Both the position numbers and the translations under genes were made by a program. A stretch of DNA of 64,000 nt from contig JADGNQ010000016.1 of NCBI GenBank assembly GCA_017883385.1, forward strand, positions 1 through 64,000, given 5' to 3'. Source of the stretch: Candidatus Sulfotelmatobacter sp. GTDB lineage: Bacteria > Acidobacteriota > Terriglobia > Terriglobales > Acidobacteriaceae. Of this stretch, positions 11,728 through 20,697 are shown piece by piece. The notes below the pieces were generated by a model that worked only from the letters and a program-made list of their open reading frames with translations, had not been told where the DNA came from and searched no databases. The stretch's first letter is position 1. The number at the start of each line of letters is the position of its first letter.

Positions 11728-13671
11728 ATGACGCGATTCGGGGAATTCTCTCGCAGACATTTCATGACGTCGGTTGCTGCCGCTGCCGGTTCAACTCTGC
11801 TGCCTAGGGCTTTGACGGCCGCTCCCCCGCAAGATCCCGTAGTGAATACGACTCAGAAGGACGGCAAGTCCGTCAGCCGTGAGAAAGTCTCCTGGAAGGT
11901 GCGCCCATTCCCAATGAAACGGGTGCGATTGGGAGACGGGCCGTGCAAGGTCGCAATGGAGGCCGACCGTCAATATCTGCATTCCCTGCCACCCGACCGG
12001 CTCTTACATACGTTCCGAATCAATGCTGGCATTCCATCGTCTGCGGAGCCTTTAGGAGGATGGGAAAAGCCAGACTGCGAACTTCGCGGTCACTACGCGG
12101 GCGGCCACTATCTTTCTGCTTGTGCGCTGATGTATGCCAGCGCAGGAGACGAAGATCTCAAGAACAATGCGAATACCGTCGTTGCGGAACTCGGCAAGTG
12201 CCAGAGTGCCCTGAAGAGCGGCTACCTGAGCGCGTTCCCCATAGAGTTCTTCGATCGTCTGCGTGAGCGCCAGAGAGTGTGGGCTCCCTTTTACACAATT
12301 CACAAGATCATGGCCGGCCTGCTGGATATGTATGTTTACTGCGGCAACGAGCAGGCGCTCGACATGGTTCAGAAAATGGCAGGTTGGACCGCTGGCTACA
12401 CCGGCCCACTCAGTTACGAACACATGCAGCGCGTGCTGGGTACAGAATATGGCGGCATGGGGGAAGTGCTCTCGAATCTGTACGCGGTCACGGGCAAGGA
12501 ATACTACCTTGAAGTCGCGCAGCGCTTTGACAAGAAGCAATTCTTCGATCCCCTCGCCTCTCACCGGGATGAGTTAAAAGGTCTGCACGTCAACACGCAT
12601 ATCCCGCAGGTGATTGCCGCGGCCCGGTGCTACGAACTCACGGGCGACCGGCGCTACCGCGACATCGCCGAGTACTTCTGGGACGAAGTGGTCAGCGAGC
12701 GCACCTATTGCACCGGAGGCACCAGCAACGGTGAGTCGTGGAATACCGATCCGGGGAAACTTTCGACCGAACTCAGCACCAACACCACGGAGTGCTGCTG
12801 CGCCTACAACATGATGAAGTTGACGCGACACCTGTTTGGTTGGTCGCCCGATGCGCGTCTCATGGACTACTACGAGCGCACTCTCTTCAATCATCGCCTG
12901 GGCACAATCAACCCCGAAGACGGCACCATGATGTACTACCTTCCCCTGGCGACGGGTTACTGGAAGACCTTCGGCAAGCCTTTTGACGCCTTCTGGTGCT
13001 GCACTGGAACCGGCTCAGAAGAGTACGCCAAGCTCACCGATACCATTTATTTCCACGACGACGAGTCGCTTTACGTGAACCTCTACATCGACTCGCAACT
13101 GGAATGGCCGGAGAAGGGTCTGCAAGTGAAGCAGGCGACGCACTTTCCTGAGGAGCAAGGCACGGCGATTGCAGTCGTGGCCAAGAGCCCGACAAGACTT
13201 TCGATCAATCTTCGTATTCCCTACTGGGTACAAGGCGGCAGCGTCAAGATCAACGGCGCTCCACTGCCCGCGTTCGCCAGCCCGAGCAGCTATCTCACAC
13301 TGGACCGTGTCTGGAAGACCGGAGACAAGATCGAGCTCAGTTTGCCAATGGGCCTGCATATCGACAGCATGCCGGACGACGAAACCCTTCAAGCTGCGAT
13401 GTACGGACCATTGGTGCTGGCCGGGCGCTTCGACGCCGTCACAAAGGAGATGACGTACGGAGATTACGAGCCGAAACCGGGCGACCAGAAGAAGGTGCCG
13501 GACATTGTTGCCGACGCGAGTAAGCCGACAGCGTGGATTGAGCCCGACCCAAAGCAGGCCCTCACGTTTAACACGGTAGGACAATCGCAACCGTTGACGG
13601 TGGTACCGCTCAACAGAGTGATCCACGAGCGTTACGCGATCTATTGGAAGGTCAACAACAAGACTACATAG
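11728..13671 (+). CDS. GH127-family (DUF1680) beta-L-arabinofuranosidase-like enzyme
   Basis: A 647-residue exported enzyme with a twin-arginine signal (FSRRHFMTSVAAAAGSTLLP). The (alpha/alpha)6-barrel core starts near residue 60 (FPMKRVRLGDGPCKVAMEAD) and contains AGGHYLSACALMYASAGD and FYTIHKIMAGLLDMYVYCGN. The family's metal and catalytic residues are visible: an E-C-C motif (TTECCCAYNMM), equivalent to Glu338/Cys340 of the Bifidobacterium enzyme HypBA1, and the double cysteine (FWCCTGTGSEEYAK), equivalent to the nucleophile Cys417 and Cys418. A C-terminal beta-sandwich follows (SINLRIPYWVQGGSVKING). GH127 enzymes remove beta-L-arabinofuranose, but DUF1680 is broad and this branch may act on another sugar. 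It is the first gene of a plus cluster with DUF885 and DUF5695-like genes. Confidence 0.88.
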   Translation: MTRFGEFSRRHFMTSVAAAAGSTLLPRALTAAPPQDPVVNTTQKDGKSVSREKVSWKVRPFPMKRVRLGDGPCKVAMEADRQYLHSLPPDRLLHTFRINAGIPSSAEPLGGWEKPDCELRGHYAGGHYLSACALMYASAGDEDLKNNANTVVAELGKCQSALKSGYLSAFPIEFFDRLRERQRVWAPFYTIHKIMAGLLDMYVYCGNEQALDMVQKMAGWTAGYTGPLSYEHMQRVLGTEYGGMGEVLSNLYAVTGKEYYLEVAQRFDKKQFFDPLASHRDELKGLHVNTHIPQVIAAARCYELTGDRRYRDIAEYFWDEVVSERTYCTGGTSNGESWNTDPGKLSTELSTNTTECCCAYNMMKLTRHLFGWSPDARLMDYYERTLFNHRLGTINPEDGTMMYYLPLATGYWKTFGKPFDAFWCCTGTGSEEYAKLTDTIYFHDDESLYVNLYIDSQLEWPEKGLQVKQATHFPEEQGTAIAVVAKSPTRLSINLRIPYWVQGGSVKINGAPLPAFASPSSYLTLDRVWKTGDKIELSLPMGLHIDSMPDDETLQAAMYGPLVLAGRFDAVTKEMTYGDYEPKPGDQKKVPDIVADASKPTAWIEPDPKQALTFNTVGQSQPLTVVPLNRVIHERYAIYWKVNNKTT

Positions 13672-13763
13672 AAATTCAGACTTCTCGTTTGAACGCCGCA
13701 TCGTCAGGCATATTGTCCTCGTCTGGAGCGGCACTGGAAACCCCTTGTCGGGAGGGACGATTC

Positions 13764-15566
13764 ATGACTCTCTGCGCTCGGCTGATGTCTGGCTGCGTCG
13801 TTCTGCTTGGCGCTGTGGCGTTGCTTCTCGCACCCCAGTCATCCGCTCAAGCCACCCCCTCTACATCCGCCTCAATCGAGGCGCGACGCGAGCAACTTCG
13901 TTCTCTGTTCGACGAAGAGTGGCAATACGTTTTGCGCACCAGTCCCGAGTGGGCGACGACGTTGGGTGACCGTCGCTACAACGATCGCCTGAGCGACAAC
14001 TCTCCTGAGTTCTTCCAATCCGATCTCGAGAAGAAGCGAACATTCCTAACTCGTTTCGAGGCTATCTATCCCGCGGGACTCTCACGACAAGACGCTCTCA
14101 GCCGCGACCTGATGATTCGCGAATTGCGCCAGGATATCCAAGGCGCGGTGTTCAAGGACTGGGAGATGCCAGTGAATCAGATGGGCGGACTGCACCTCGA
14201 GCTGCCGGACTTGGTCACATTGACACCTTTCAACACTGTTGCCGACTACGACAACTATCTGGCGCGGCTCAGGCAAATCTCACACGCGTTCGATCAAGTA
14301 ACCGCAAATATGCGGAAGGGACTCCGCGATGGCTTGATGCCTCCGCGCGATCTTCTCGAGAAAGTCGCTGCCGAAGCGGAGGACATCGCAAACAAGACTG
14401 GCGAGAGCAGCCCGTTTGCCAAACCAGTAAAGGACTTCCCCCCGAGTGTGACCGCGCCGGAGCAGAAGCGACTACGGGAGACAGTCCTCACGGCGATCGC
14501 GGACCAAGTCGTGCCCGCCTACCAACGCTTCGCCGCTTTCGTCCGCACCGAATACTCACCGCACGGTCGCACCGACCCGGGAACCTGGGCCCTGCCCGAA
14601 GGAGCAGCGCGCTATCGCTTCGCCATCCGACGCATCACCACCACCGACAAGACGCCGGAGGAGATCCACGCCCTCGGCTTGAGACAGATCGATGAAATCG
14701 AAAACGAAATGCTCGCAGTCGCGCACAAGCTCGGATTCAAGGATCTGGCGAGCCTGAACGATCACATCAAAAGCGAACGGAGCTTCTATGCGACTTCCGG
14801 CCAACAGGTGCTCGATTTGTATACGAACTACGCACGCGGCATGGAACCCGAACTACCCCAGCTCTTCGGCCACCTGCCCCAGAGCAAACTCACGGTCATC
14901 CCCATGGAAGCCTCGCGCTCCAAGAATGCCGTACCGGCCGACTACACGGATGGCGCGGCAGATGGCTCGCGGCCCGGCCACATCAATGTCAATGAGTGGG
15001 ATCCCGAGCACCGCGTAGTGCTGAACATCGAGGCCATTGCCTATCACGAAGGCATTCCCGGTCATCACCTGCAACTCTCCCTCGCACAGGAGATGGAGAA
15101 CCTGCCTGAATTTCGGCGCCACGCCGGATACACCGCGTTCGTGGAAGGCTGGGCCCTCTATGCAGAGCGCCTCGGAAAGGAAGTCGGTCATTACCAGGAT
15201 CCGTACAGCGACTACGGCCGTCTCGAAAACGAAATGTGGCGGGCGATCCGGCTGGTGATCGACACAGGCGTACACGAAAAACATTGGTCCCGCGAGCAGA
15301 TGGTCGCGTATTTCCATCGCTACACCGCCATGGATGAGCCCAACGTCCAAAGCGAAGTCGACCGCTACATCGCATGGCCGGGCCAGGCGCTGGCGTATAA
15401 GCTCGGGCAGCTTGAGATTCTAAAGTTGCGCGAAGAGGCCCGACAGAAGCTCGGCAGCAAATTCGACCTCCGTGCCTTCCACGATGAAGTGCTGGGCAAC
15501 GGCGCGCTGCCGCTCGACGTGTTGGATTCAGAAGTGAGCCGCTGGATCACCAGCCAGGCAAAGTAG
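13764..15566 (+). CDS. DUF885 family protein, putative secreted metallo-hydrolase
   Basis: A 600-residue protein. The start is ATG 13764, preceded by GGAGGG at 13751, and a Sec signal follows (MTLCARLMSGCVVLLGAVALLLAPQSSAQA). The DUF885 hallmark AYHEGIPGHHLQLSL sits near residue 437. It carries a His-Glu...His-His arrangement like that of zinc metallopeptidases, and downstream FVEGWALYAERLGKE supplies a further conserved Glu. The family is widespread and poorly characterised; peptidase activity is suspected from the motif. The gene lies 92 bases after the GH127 gene and 46 bases before the DUF5695-like gene on the same strand. That context suggests co-expression with glycan degradation, for example trimming of glycoprotein substrates (inference). 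Confidence 0.88.
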   Translation: MTLCARLMSGCVVLLGAVALLLAPQSSAQATPSTSASIEARREQLRSLFDEEWQYVLRTSPEWATTLGDRRYNDRLSDNSPEFFQSDLEKKRTFLTRFEAIYPAGLSRQDALSRDLMIRELRQDIQGAVFKDWEMPVNQMGGLHLELPDLVTLTPFNTVADYDNYLARLRQISHAFDQVTANMRKGLRDGLMPPRDLLEKVAAEAEDIANKTGESSPFAKPVKDFPPSVTAPEQKRLRETVLTAIADQVVPAYQRFAAFVRTEYSPHGRTDPGTWALPEGAARYRFAIRRITTTDKTPEEIHALGLRQIDEIENEMLAVAHKLGFKDLASLNDHIKSERSFYATSGQQVLDLYTNYARGMEPELPQLFGHLPQSKLTVIPMEASRSKNAVPADYTDGAADGSRPGHINVNEWDPEHRVVLNIEAIAYHEGIPGHHLQLSLAQEMENLPEFRRHAGYTAFVEGWALYAERLGKEVGHYQDPYSDYGRLENEMWRAIRLVIDTGVHEKHWSREQMVAYFHRYTAMDEPNVQSEVDRYIAWPGQALAYKLGQLEILKLREEARQKLGSKFDLRAFHDEVLGNGALPLDVLDSEVSRWITSQAK

Positions 15567-15612
15567 GATAAACCCAAACGCACGACTAGTGACGAAGCGA
15601 GGAACAAATATC

Positions 15613-18399
15613 GTGAAGCTAACTCGGCTTGCCCGCGGACCTCTCTTTCCTTTACTCGTGGCAATCGCTTGTGGCATGTCAACGATCGTCGTCGCACAAC
15701 AGGGCGCTACCCAGAAACCGGCTCCGACTCCAGGGCCAATGCTCGAACAGGGACTGGCGAATTTTGACACTCCAGATTTCACGTTGAGCTTGGTGCGTTC
15801 CTCGCAAACGGTTGCCGCCCTCAAACCAAAAGGAGCTGACGGCTTCGACTTCACGCCCGGAGATCTGCTCACCGAGCGTTCAAATGACGGATATTTTCAT
15901 CTAGGGGACATTACTCTTCGCCTGCGCACAGGTGACTCGGCCGACTGGAAGAACTATTCGACCGCTGCCGCCCGCACGCCCGTCAGCACCTTGCCTTCAT
16001 CGGGGAACGTCCTAGCCGCTGCAGACCTTACGCCCACCCTCCCTGCCGACCTCCCACTGCGAATCACCAGAGCCTGGGAAGTGGACGACGGCAAACTCGT
16101 CTTGCGTTTCACGCTGACGAACACGTCGACAAAGACCGTGCAGATCGGAGCGCTGGGCATTCCCTTGATCTTTAACAACGTGCTCAACGAGCGTTCCCTG
16201 GACCAGGCTCACGCGATCTGTTCGTTCTACGATCCATACATCGGCGACGACGCCGGATACTTGCAAGTGACCCGACTGAGCGGCCATGGTCCGGCGCTGG
16301 TGGTTGTTCCGGATGGCAAGACTCCTTTCGAGGCTTACAACCCGATTCTCGACAGGCCGGGGCACGGGGGCGCAACGCCGATATTCTCCGATCCCACACC
16401 GCGCGGAATTACGTTCGAGGGATTCTACGAGTGGATGGTCCACAGTCAGGCATACGCGGAGAATGAATGGAAGGACGCGCAACCCTGGAACACTCCCACC
16501 AGCCTCACGCTTGCGCCGGGCGAATCGAAGAGCTACGGGCTCAAGTTCCTGGTTTCCGATTCGATTCGGCACATCGAGAAGACGCTGGTTGACAATCGCC
16601 GCCCCGTCGCGGTTGGAGTGCCGGGGTATGTTCTCCCCCAGGACATTGAGGGACGTCTCTTCCTTAAGTACGGCGAACCAGTCACGTCGGTGAAGGTTGA
16701 TCCCCCATCCGCGATCAACATCCGTGAAGATTCGTCCGACCACCAGAACTGGAAAGCTTACACTCTGCAAGGCAAGGCCTGGGGCCGCTCACGCCTGACG
16801 ATCACCTACGGCGATGGGACAGTGCAAACAATCCACTACTTTGTGATCAAGCCAGCCGCACAGGCCGTTGCTGACATGGGACACTTTCTCACGACTCGCC
16901 AGTGGTTCTCCGATTCGAGCGATCCATTCCACCGGGCTCCTTCAGTGATCACTTATGACCGCGAGACCAATCAGATGGTGCTGCAGGACAGCCGCGTCTG
17001 GATCGCGGGTTTGAGCGACGAGGGCGGCGCTGGCTCCTGGCTCGCCGCGATCATGAAGGAGCTGGTCCAGCCGGACAAGGAAGAACTCAGCAAACTGCAG
17101 CAGTTCGTCGACGGCGTCTTATGGGGCGGGCTGCAATCCAAGGATGGCCCTCACCCGTACGGCGTGCGCAAGAGCCTCTTCTACTACCAGCCCGATAAGA
17201 TGCCTCCGAACTACTACAACAGCGACTTTGACTGGAAATCCTGGACAAGTTGGAACAAGCAAGCCTCAGAGGCCGTCGATCGTTCGTATGACTACCCGCA
17301 CGTGGCGGCCGCATATTGGGTGCTCTACCGCTTGGCTCGCAATCATCAAAAGCTGGTCACCAACCATCCTTGGGATTGGTACCTGAACCATGCCTATGAG
17401 ACGTCGATGGCAATGACGAACTATGCCAAAGATCTGGCAATGTTCGGTCAGATGGAAGGTTCCATTTTTGTGGGGATACTCGCCGACCTCAAGCGCGAGG
17501 GCATGAATACGCAAGCCGAGGCTCTGGAAAATAAGATGCGCGAACGTGCCAACCGCTGGAAGGCGCAGGCCTATCCATTCGGAAGCGAAATGCCCTGGGA
17601 TTCCACCGGTCAAGAAGAGGTATACGCCTGGACAAAATACTTTGGTTTCCAGGACAAGGCCGAGGTCACGCTAGACGCAATCCTGGGATACGATCCTGCC
17701 ATTCCGCACTGGGGCTACAACGGTAGCGCGCGCCGATACTGGGACTTTATTTTTGCCGCCAAAGACCGGCGACTGGAGCGACAACTCCACCACTATGGGT
17801 CGGGACTGAACGCCATCCCTCTGCTCTCCGAGTATCGTGAACATCCGGACGACTTCTACCTGTTGCGTGTTGGCTATGGAGGAACCATGGGCGCACTCAC
17901 TGACATCGACCAAGACGGGTTTGCCTCTGCAGCGTTCCACGGATTCCCAGACATGCTTAAGCCCGATCCCCTCAGCGGCGACTACGGTCCCAACCTGTTT
18001 GGACACGCCTGGAACACCGCTACTTACATCGTGGATCATCCCGAATTCGGATGGATCGCGTTTGGCGGAAACGTCAAAACGCAAGGCAATGTGGTCACAG
18101 TGACCCCGCGCGACTCATTCCGCGCACGGATTTACATAGCCTCCATGGGACTATGGTTAACGCTCGATGCGGGTGCATTTGACAGCGTTGTTGTGAATTC
18201 CGATACGCGGGTCATACGGTTGGGACTCGTCGGAGCCACGGAGACCACGCCGAGGGGTCTGTTGCGAATCGAGCAACCGGCCAAGATCGACGGTGTTGGT
18301 AACTATCACCCCGCATCACCCTTACAGTCTGAGCGTGGGGCCTTTGTGGTTCCCCTCCAGAACAAGATAACCTGGCTGGAACTTAATACGGGTCGTTGA
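15613..18399 (+). CDS. DUF5695-like secreted protein, putative glycoside hydrolase
   Basis: A 928-residue protein. I choose GTG 15613 because GAGGA lies nine bases upstream and a Sec signal follows directly (KLTRLARGPLFPLLVAIACG...AQQ); another in-frame GTG at 15589 adds eight residues. An N-terminal beta-sandwich (residues 40-400; LPLRITRAWEVDDGKLVLRF, FYDPYIGDDAGYLQVTRLSG) precedes an alpha-helical region rich in aromatic and acidic residues (WYLNHAYETSMAMTNYAKD, YPFGSEMPWDSTGQEEVYAW). This looks like an (alpha/alpha)6-toroid glycosidase. The C-terminus is a beta-domain. I recognise the architecture as DUF5695-like, which has no firm function. The acidic EMPWDSTGQEE stretch is a plausible active-site region. 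An inverted repeat follows the stop at 18415-18433. Confidence 0.75.
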   Translation: MKLTRLARGPLFPLLVAIACGMSTIVVAQQGATQKPAPTPGPMLEQGLANFDTPDFTLSLVRSSQTVAALKPKGADGFDFTPGDLLTERSNDGYFHLGDITLRLRTGDSADWKNYSTAAARTPVSTLPSSGNVLAAADLTPTLPADLPLRITRAWEVDDGKLVLRFTLTNTSTKTVQIGALGIPLIFNNVLNERSLDQAHAICSFYDPYIGDDAGYLQVTRLSGHGPALVVVPDGKTPFEAYNPILDRPGHGGATPIFSDPTPRGITFEGFYEWMVHSQAYAENEWKDAQPWNTPTSLTLAPGESKSYGLKFLVSDSIRHIEKTLVDNRRPVAVGVPGYVLPQDIEGRLFLKYGEPVTSVKVDPPSAINIREDSSDHQNWKAYTLQGKAWGRSRLTITYGDGTVQTIHYFVIKPAAQAVADMGHFLTTRQWFSDSSDPFHRAPSVITYDRETNQMVLQDSRVWIAGLSDEGGAGSWLAAIMKELVQPDKEELSKLQQFVDGVLWGGLQSKDGPHPYGVRKSLFYYQPDKMPPNYYNSDFDWKSWTSWNKQASEAVDRSYDYPHVAAAYWVLYRLARNHQKLVTNHPWDWYLNHAYETSMAMTNYAKDLAMFGQMEGSIFVGILADLKREGMNTQAEALENKMRERANRWKAQAYPFGSEMPWDSTGQEEVYAWTKYFGFQDKAEVTLDAILGYDPAIPHWGYNGSARRYWDFIFAAKDRRLERQLHHYGSGLNAIPLLSEYREHPDDFYLLRVGYGGTMGALTDIDQDGFASAAFHGFPDMLKPDPLSGDYGPNLFGHAWNTATYIVDHPEFGWIAFGGNVKTQGNVVTVTPRDSFRARIYIASMGLWLTLDAGAFDSVVVNSDTRVIRLGLVGATETTPRGLLRIEQPAKIDGVGNYHPASPLQSERGAFVVPLQNKITWLELNTGR

Positions 18400-18414
18400 T
18401 TCCCTCTTTTTCAA

Positions 18415-18433
18415 GATGTTCGCTAGGAACATC
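18415..18433 (+). terminator. Inverted repeat after DUF5695-like gene
   Basis: GATGTTC (18415-18421), loop GCTAG, GAACATC (18427-18433): a perfect seven-base stem 15 bases after the stop. The trailing sequence ATCGTTT is only weakly T-rich, so this is a possible terminator or mRNA-stabilising hairpin rather than a strong intrinsic terminator. Confidence 0.4.
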
Positions 18434-18494
18434 ATCGTTTGCGGAGCCGCATCGGCACAAACCGCACACCAGTGATAGTCTCAACCAAACGGAT

Positions 18495-18510
18495 TGGTAA
18501 ACGTTTACCA
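18495..18510. promoter_or_regulatory. Perfect LacI-type operator palindrome
   Basis: TGGTAAACGTTTACCA is a perfect 16-base palindrome with a central CpG, the form bound by many LacI-family repressors through minor-groove intercalation at CG. It lies about 300 bases upstream of the GH127 gene at 18804 and 270 bases (centre to centre) from a second, weaker copy at 18766-18779. It could be an auxiliary looping operator. Confidence 0.75.
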
Positions 18511-18730
18511 TTGCTACACGACGATAAGTTCTTTGCCGACACACGAAAAGCCGTATTTTTTTCTTCTTTGGTGCAGAACCAGGGATGCAAGCTGCAGGAT
18601 GACCGGAAGGAACTGAAGGGAACGTGTTGTCGAAAGCTGGCTCTTACCCATCCCCGCTGCGGGACAGGCTAGGCAAAATGGCCACTTCTCATGGGCTCTG
18701 AACCCTGCAGCAAACCACTAGGAAAAGCGA

Positions 18731-18779
18731 TTGACAAAGGGATAGAGGTCTCATAGCGTCTATGTAGTAAACGATTGCT
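18731..18779 (+). promoter_or_regulatory. Candidate promoter and LacI-type operator for second GH127 gene
   Basis: TTGACA (18731-18736) is followed after 17 bases by TAGCGT (18754-18759), a weak -10. AGTAAACGATTGCT (18766-18779) matches AGTAAACGTTTACT at 12 of 14 positions and lies just past the predicted start of transcription, 25 bases before the GTG start. The arrangement fits direct repression. Confidence 0.55.
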
Positions 18780-18803
18780 CACTTTGCTTGGGAGGATCGA
18801 AAC

Positions 18804-20660
18804 GTGCCAATGAACCGGCGAACTTTCCTTAAGACGACCAGCGCTGGGACCGCTGGCGCCTACGCTGCGCATGCCATTCCAGCCTGGGCACGCGCCGACA
18901 AGAGCTTGGCAGCTGCTGTTACCCCGCTAAACACTTTCCCTTACGCCGATGTTCAGTTGCTGGGCGGCCCGATGAAGCGGCAGTTCGAAGAGAACCATGC
19001 TCGATTTCTGAATCTCGACGACGATCGCATGCTGAAGGTCTTCCGGCAGGTTGCTGGCTTGCCCGCTCCTGGAGAGGATATGGGCGGCTGGTACGATCTC
19101 ACGGGGTTCAGTCTGGAAGCAAACGACTTTCACGGTTTTATCGCTGGCCATTCGTTCGGGCAGTACGTTTCCGGTCTGGCTCGAGCCTATGCGGTCACCG
19201 GATCGGAGGCAACGCGAGCCAAGATCAATCGACTGGTAAAGGGCTACGGCGAAACACTGGATGCGAAGGCCAAGTTCTTCGTCGATTATCGACTGCCTGC
19301 ATACACCTACGACAAGCTGTCTTGCGGTTTGATCGATGCTCACGAGTTCGCTCATGATCCGATGGCCATGGACATTCACGAGAGGCTCACGCGCGCGATC
19401 GTGGCGTATCTTCCGGAGAAAGCGTTGTCGCGCGCGGAGCAACGCTCGCGTCCTCATAAGAACACTCCTTATACCTGGGATGAGACGTACACACTGCCCG
19501 AGAATCTTTTCCTTGCGTATCAGCGCAGTGGCAAGTCCTTTTACCGCGACATGGCCAAACAGTTCCTCGAAGATGACACTTATTTCGGGCCGTTATCCGA
19601 AGGCAATAACGTGCTCCCCTTCGAACATGCCTACAGCCATGTCAACGCATTCAGTTCCGCCATGCAGGCATACATCACGCTGGGAAGCGAGAAGCACCTG
19701 CGCGCTGCCAAGAACGGCTTCGAGATGCTGGTGAAGACCCAAAGCTTCGCGACCGGAGGATGGGGACCGAACGAAGGATTTGGAGAGCCGGGGACGGGTC
19801 TGTTGGGTGACAGTCTTAGGCTTACCCACGCCAGCTTTGAAACACCTTGTGGCGCCTACGGGCACTTCAAGATCACACGCTACCTGCTGCGCGTCACGAA
19901 GGATTCGCAGTACGGCGACAGCATGGAACGTGTCCTCTACAACACCATCCTCGGAGCGCTCCCCATTCAAGCCGATGGCACGTCGTTCTATTACTCCGAC
20001 TATGCCACTACCGGAAACAAGGTCTATTACAAAGACAAGTGGCCTTGCTGCTCCGGAACGTTCCCTCAACTTGCGGCCGACTACCACATCAGCACGTATC
20101 TGCGGTCAGGGGATGGCGTGTATGTGAATCTGTTCACCCCTTCCAGCGTGCAGTGGAATGACGGCGGCGCGCGCTGTGGCTTGAAGCAGGAAACCAAGTA
20201 CCCGTTCGATAACAGAATTCAAATCCAGGTGTCGGGTTCACAGGCCAAGGAATACACACTCTATCTCCGCATTCCCGCTTGGGCCACGCCTAACCCGGTG
20301 ATTTCCGTTAATGGCCAGCGAGTTTCCGATCCAATGGAGCCTGGCACCTTCGCGGCTATCCGGCGGACGTGGAAAGATGGCGACCGCGTCGAACTCGATC
20401 TTCCTATGCCCCTGCGGCTGGAACCTGTGGATGCCAACCATCAGAACTCAGTGGCCCTAATGCAAGGCCCATTGGTGCTGTTTGCGATGGCCGATTCGCA
20501 GCCCACCTTCGACGCGAACGCATTGTTGCACGCCAAGCCGGCCAACAACGCCACCGGAGATTGGCAAGTAAATTCGATCGGGGGAGACCGGGTGACGATG
20601 CGCCCCTTCATGAACATCGACAAGGAGAATTACAGCACGTACGTGTTGTTGAAGTCTTAA
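18804..20660 (+). CDS. GH127-like (DUF1680) glycoside hydrolase, variant metal site
   Basis: A 618-residue exported enzyme. GTG 18804 is preferred because GGAGGA lies seven bases upstream; ATG 18810 is six bases further. A twin-arginine signal is clear (NRRTFLKTTSAGTAGAYAAH). The barrel begins FPYADVQLLGGPMKRQFEEN and includes AGHSFGQYVSGLARAYAVTG. The double cysteine is present (KWPCCSGTFPQL), as is the isolated Cys (ETPCGAYGHFKITRYL). The acidic residue is three positions before that Cys rather than two as in HypBA1-type enzymes, so the metal site may differ. A C-terminal beta-sandwich (YTLYLRIPAWATPNPVISVN) follows. DUF1680 contains several activities, so the exact sugar is open. Two LacI-type sites lie upstream. 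The gene converges with a TPR gene. Confidence 0.85.
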   Translation: MPMNRRTFLKTTSAGTAGAYAAHAIPAWARADKSLAAAVTPLNTFPYADVQLLGGPMKRQFEENHARFLNLDDDRMLKVFRQVAGLPAPGEDMGGWYDLTGFSLEANDFHGFIAGHSFGQYVSGLARAYAVTGSEATRAKINRLVKGYGETLDAKAKFFVDYRLPAYTYDKLSCGLIDAHEFAHDPMAMDIHERLTRAIVAYLPEKALSRAEQRSRPHKNTPYTWDETYTLPENLFLAYQRSGKSFYRDMAKQFLEDDTYFGPLSEGNNVLPFEHAYSHVNAFSSAMQAYITLGSEKHLRAAKNGFEMLVKTQSFATGGWGPNEGFGEPGTGLLGDSLRLTHASFETPCGAYGHFKITRYLLRVTKDSQYGDSMERVLYNTILGALPIQADGTSFYYSDYATTGNKVYYKDKWPCCSGTFPQLAADYHISTYLRSGDGVYVNLFTPSSVQWNDGGARCGLKQETKYPFDNRIQIQVSGSQAKEYTLYLRIPAWATPNPVISVNGQRVSDPMEPGTFAAIRRTWKDGDRVELDLPMPLRLEPVDANHQNSVALMQGPLVLFAMADSQPTFDANALLHAKPANNATGDWQVNSIGGDRVTMRPFMNIDKENYSTYVLLKS

Positions 20661-20682
20661 GAGCAACAACGCGCGAATCGGG

Positions 20683-20697
20683 GTAGCGATCAGCTAC
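20683..20697. terminator. Hairpin between convergent GH127 and TPR genes
   Basis: GTAGC (20683-20687), loop GATCA, GCTAC (20693-20697), extendable by two G-T pairs and followed by TTT on the plus strand. It overlaps the TPR stop codon. Weak candidate for a shared terminator in the 33-base convergent gap. Confidence 0.3.

Larger units (their letters stand above)
18400..18803. other. Regulatory intergenic region upstream of second GH127 gene
   Basis: A 404-base stretch with no credible coding frame. It contains a hairpin just after the DUF5695-like gene (18415-18433), a perfect LacI-type palindrome (18495-18510), a T-rich run (18550-18565), a TTGACA -35 candidate (18731-18736) and a second LacI-type half-degenerate site (18766-18779). 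A ribosome site GGAGGA ends the region. Confidence 0.6.
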
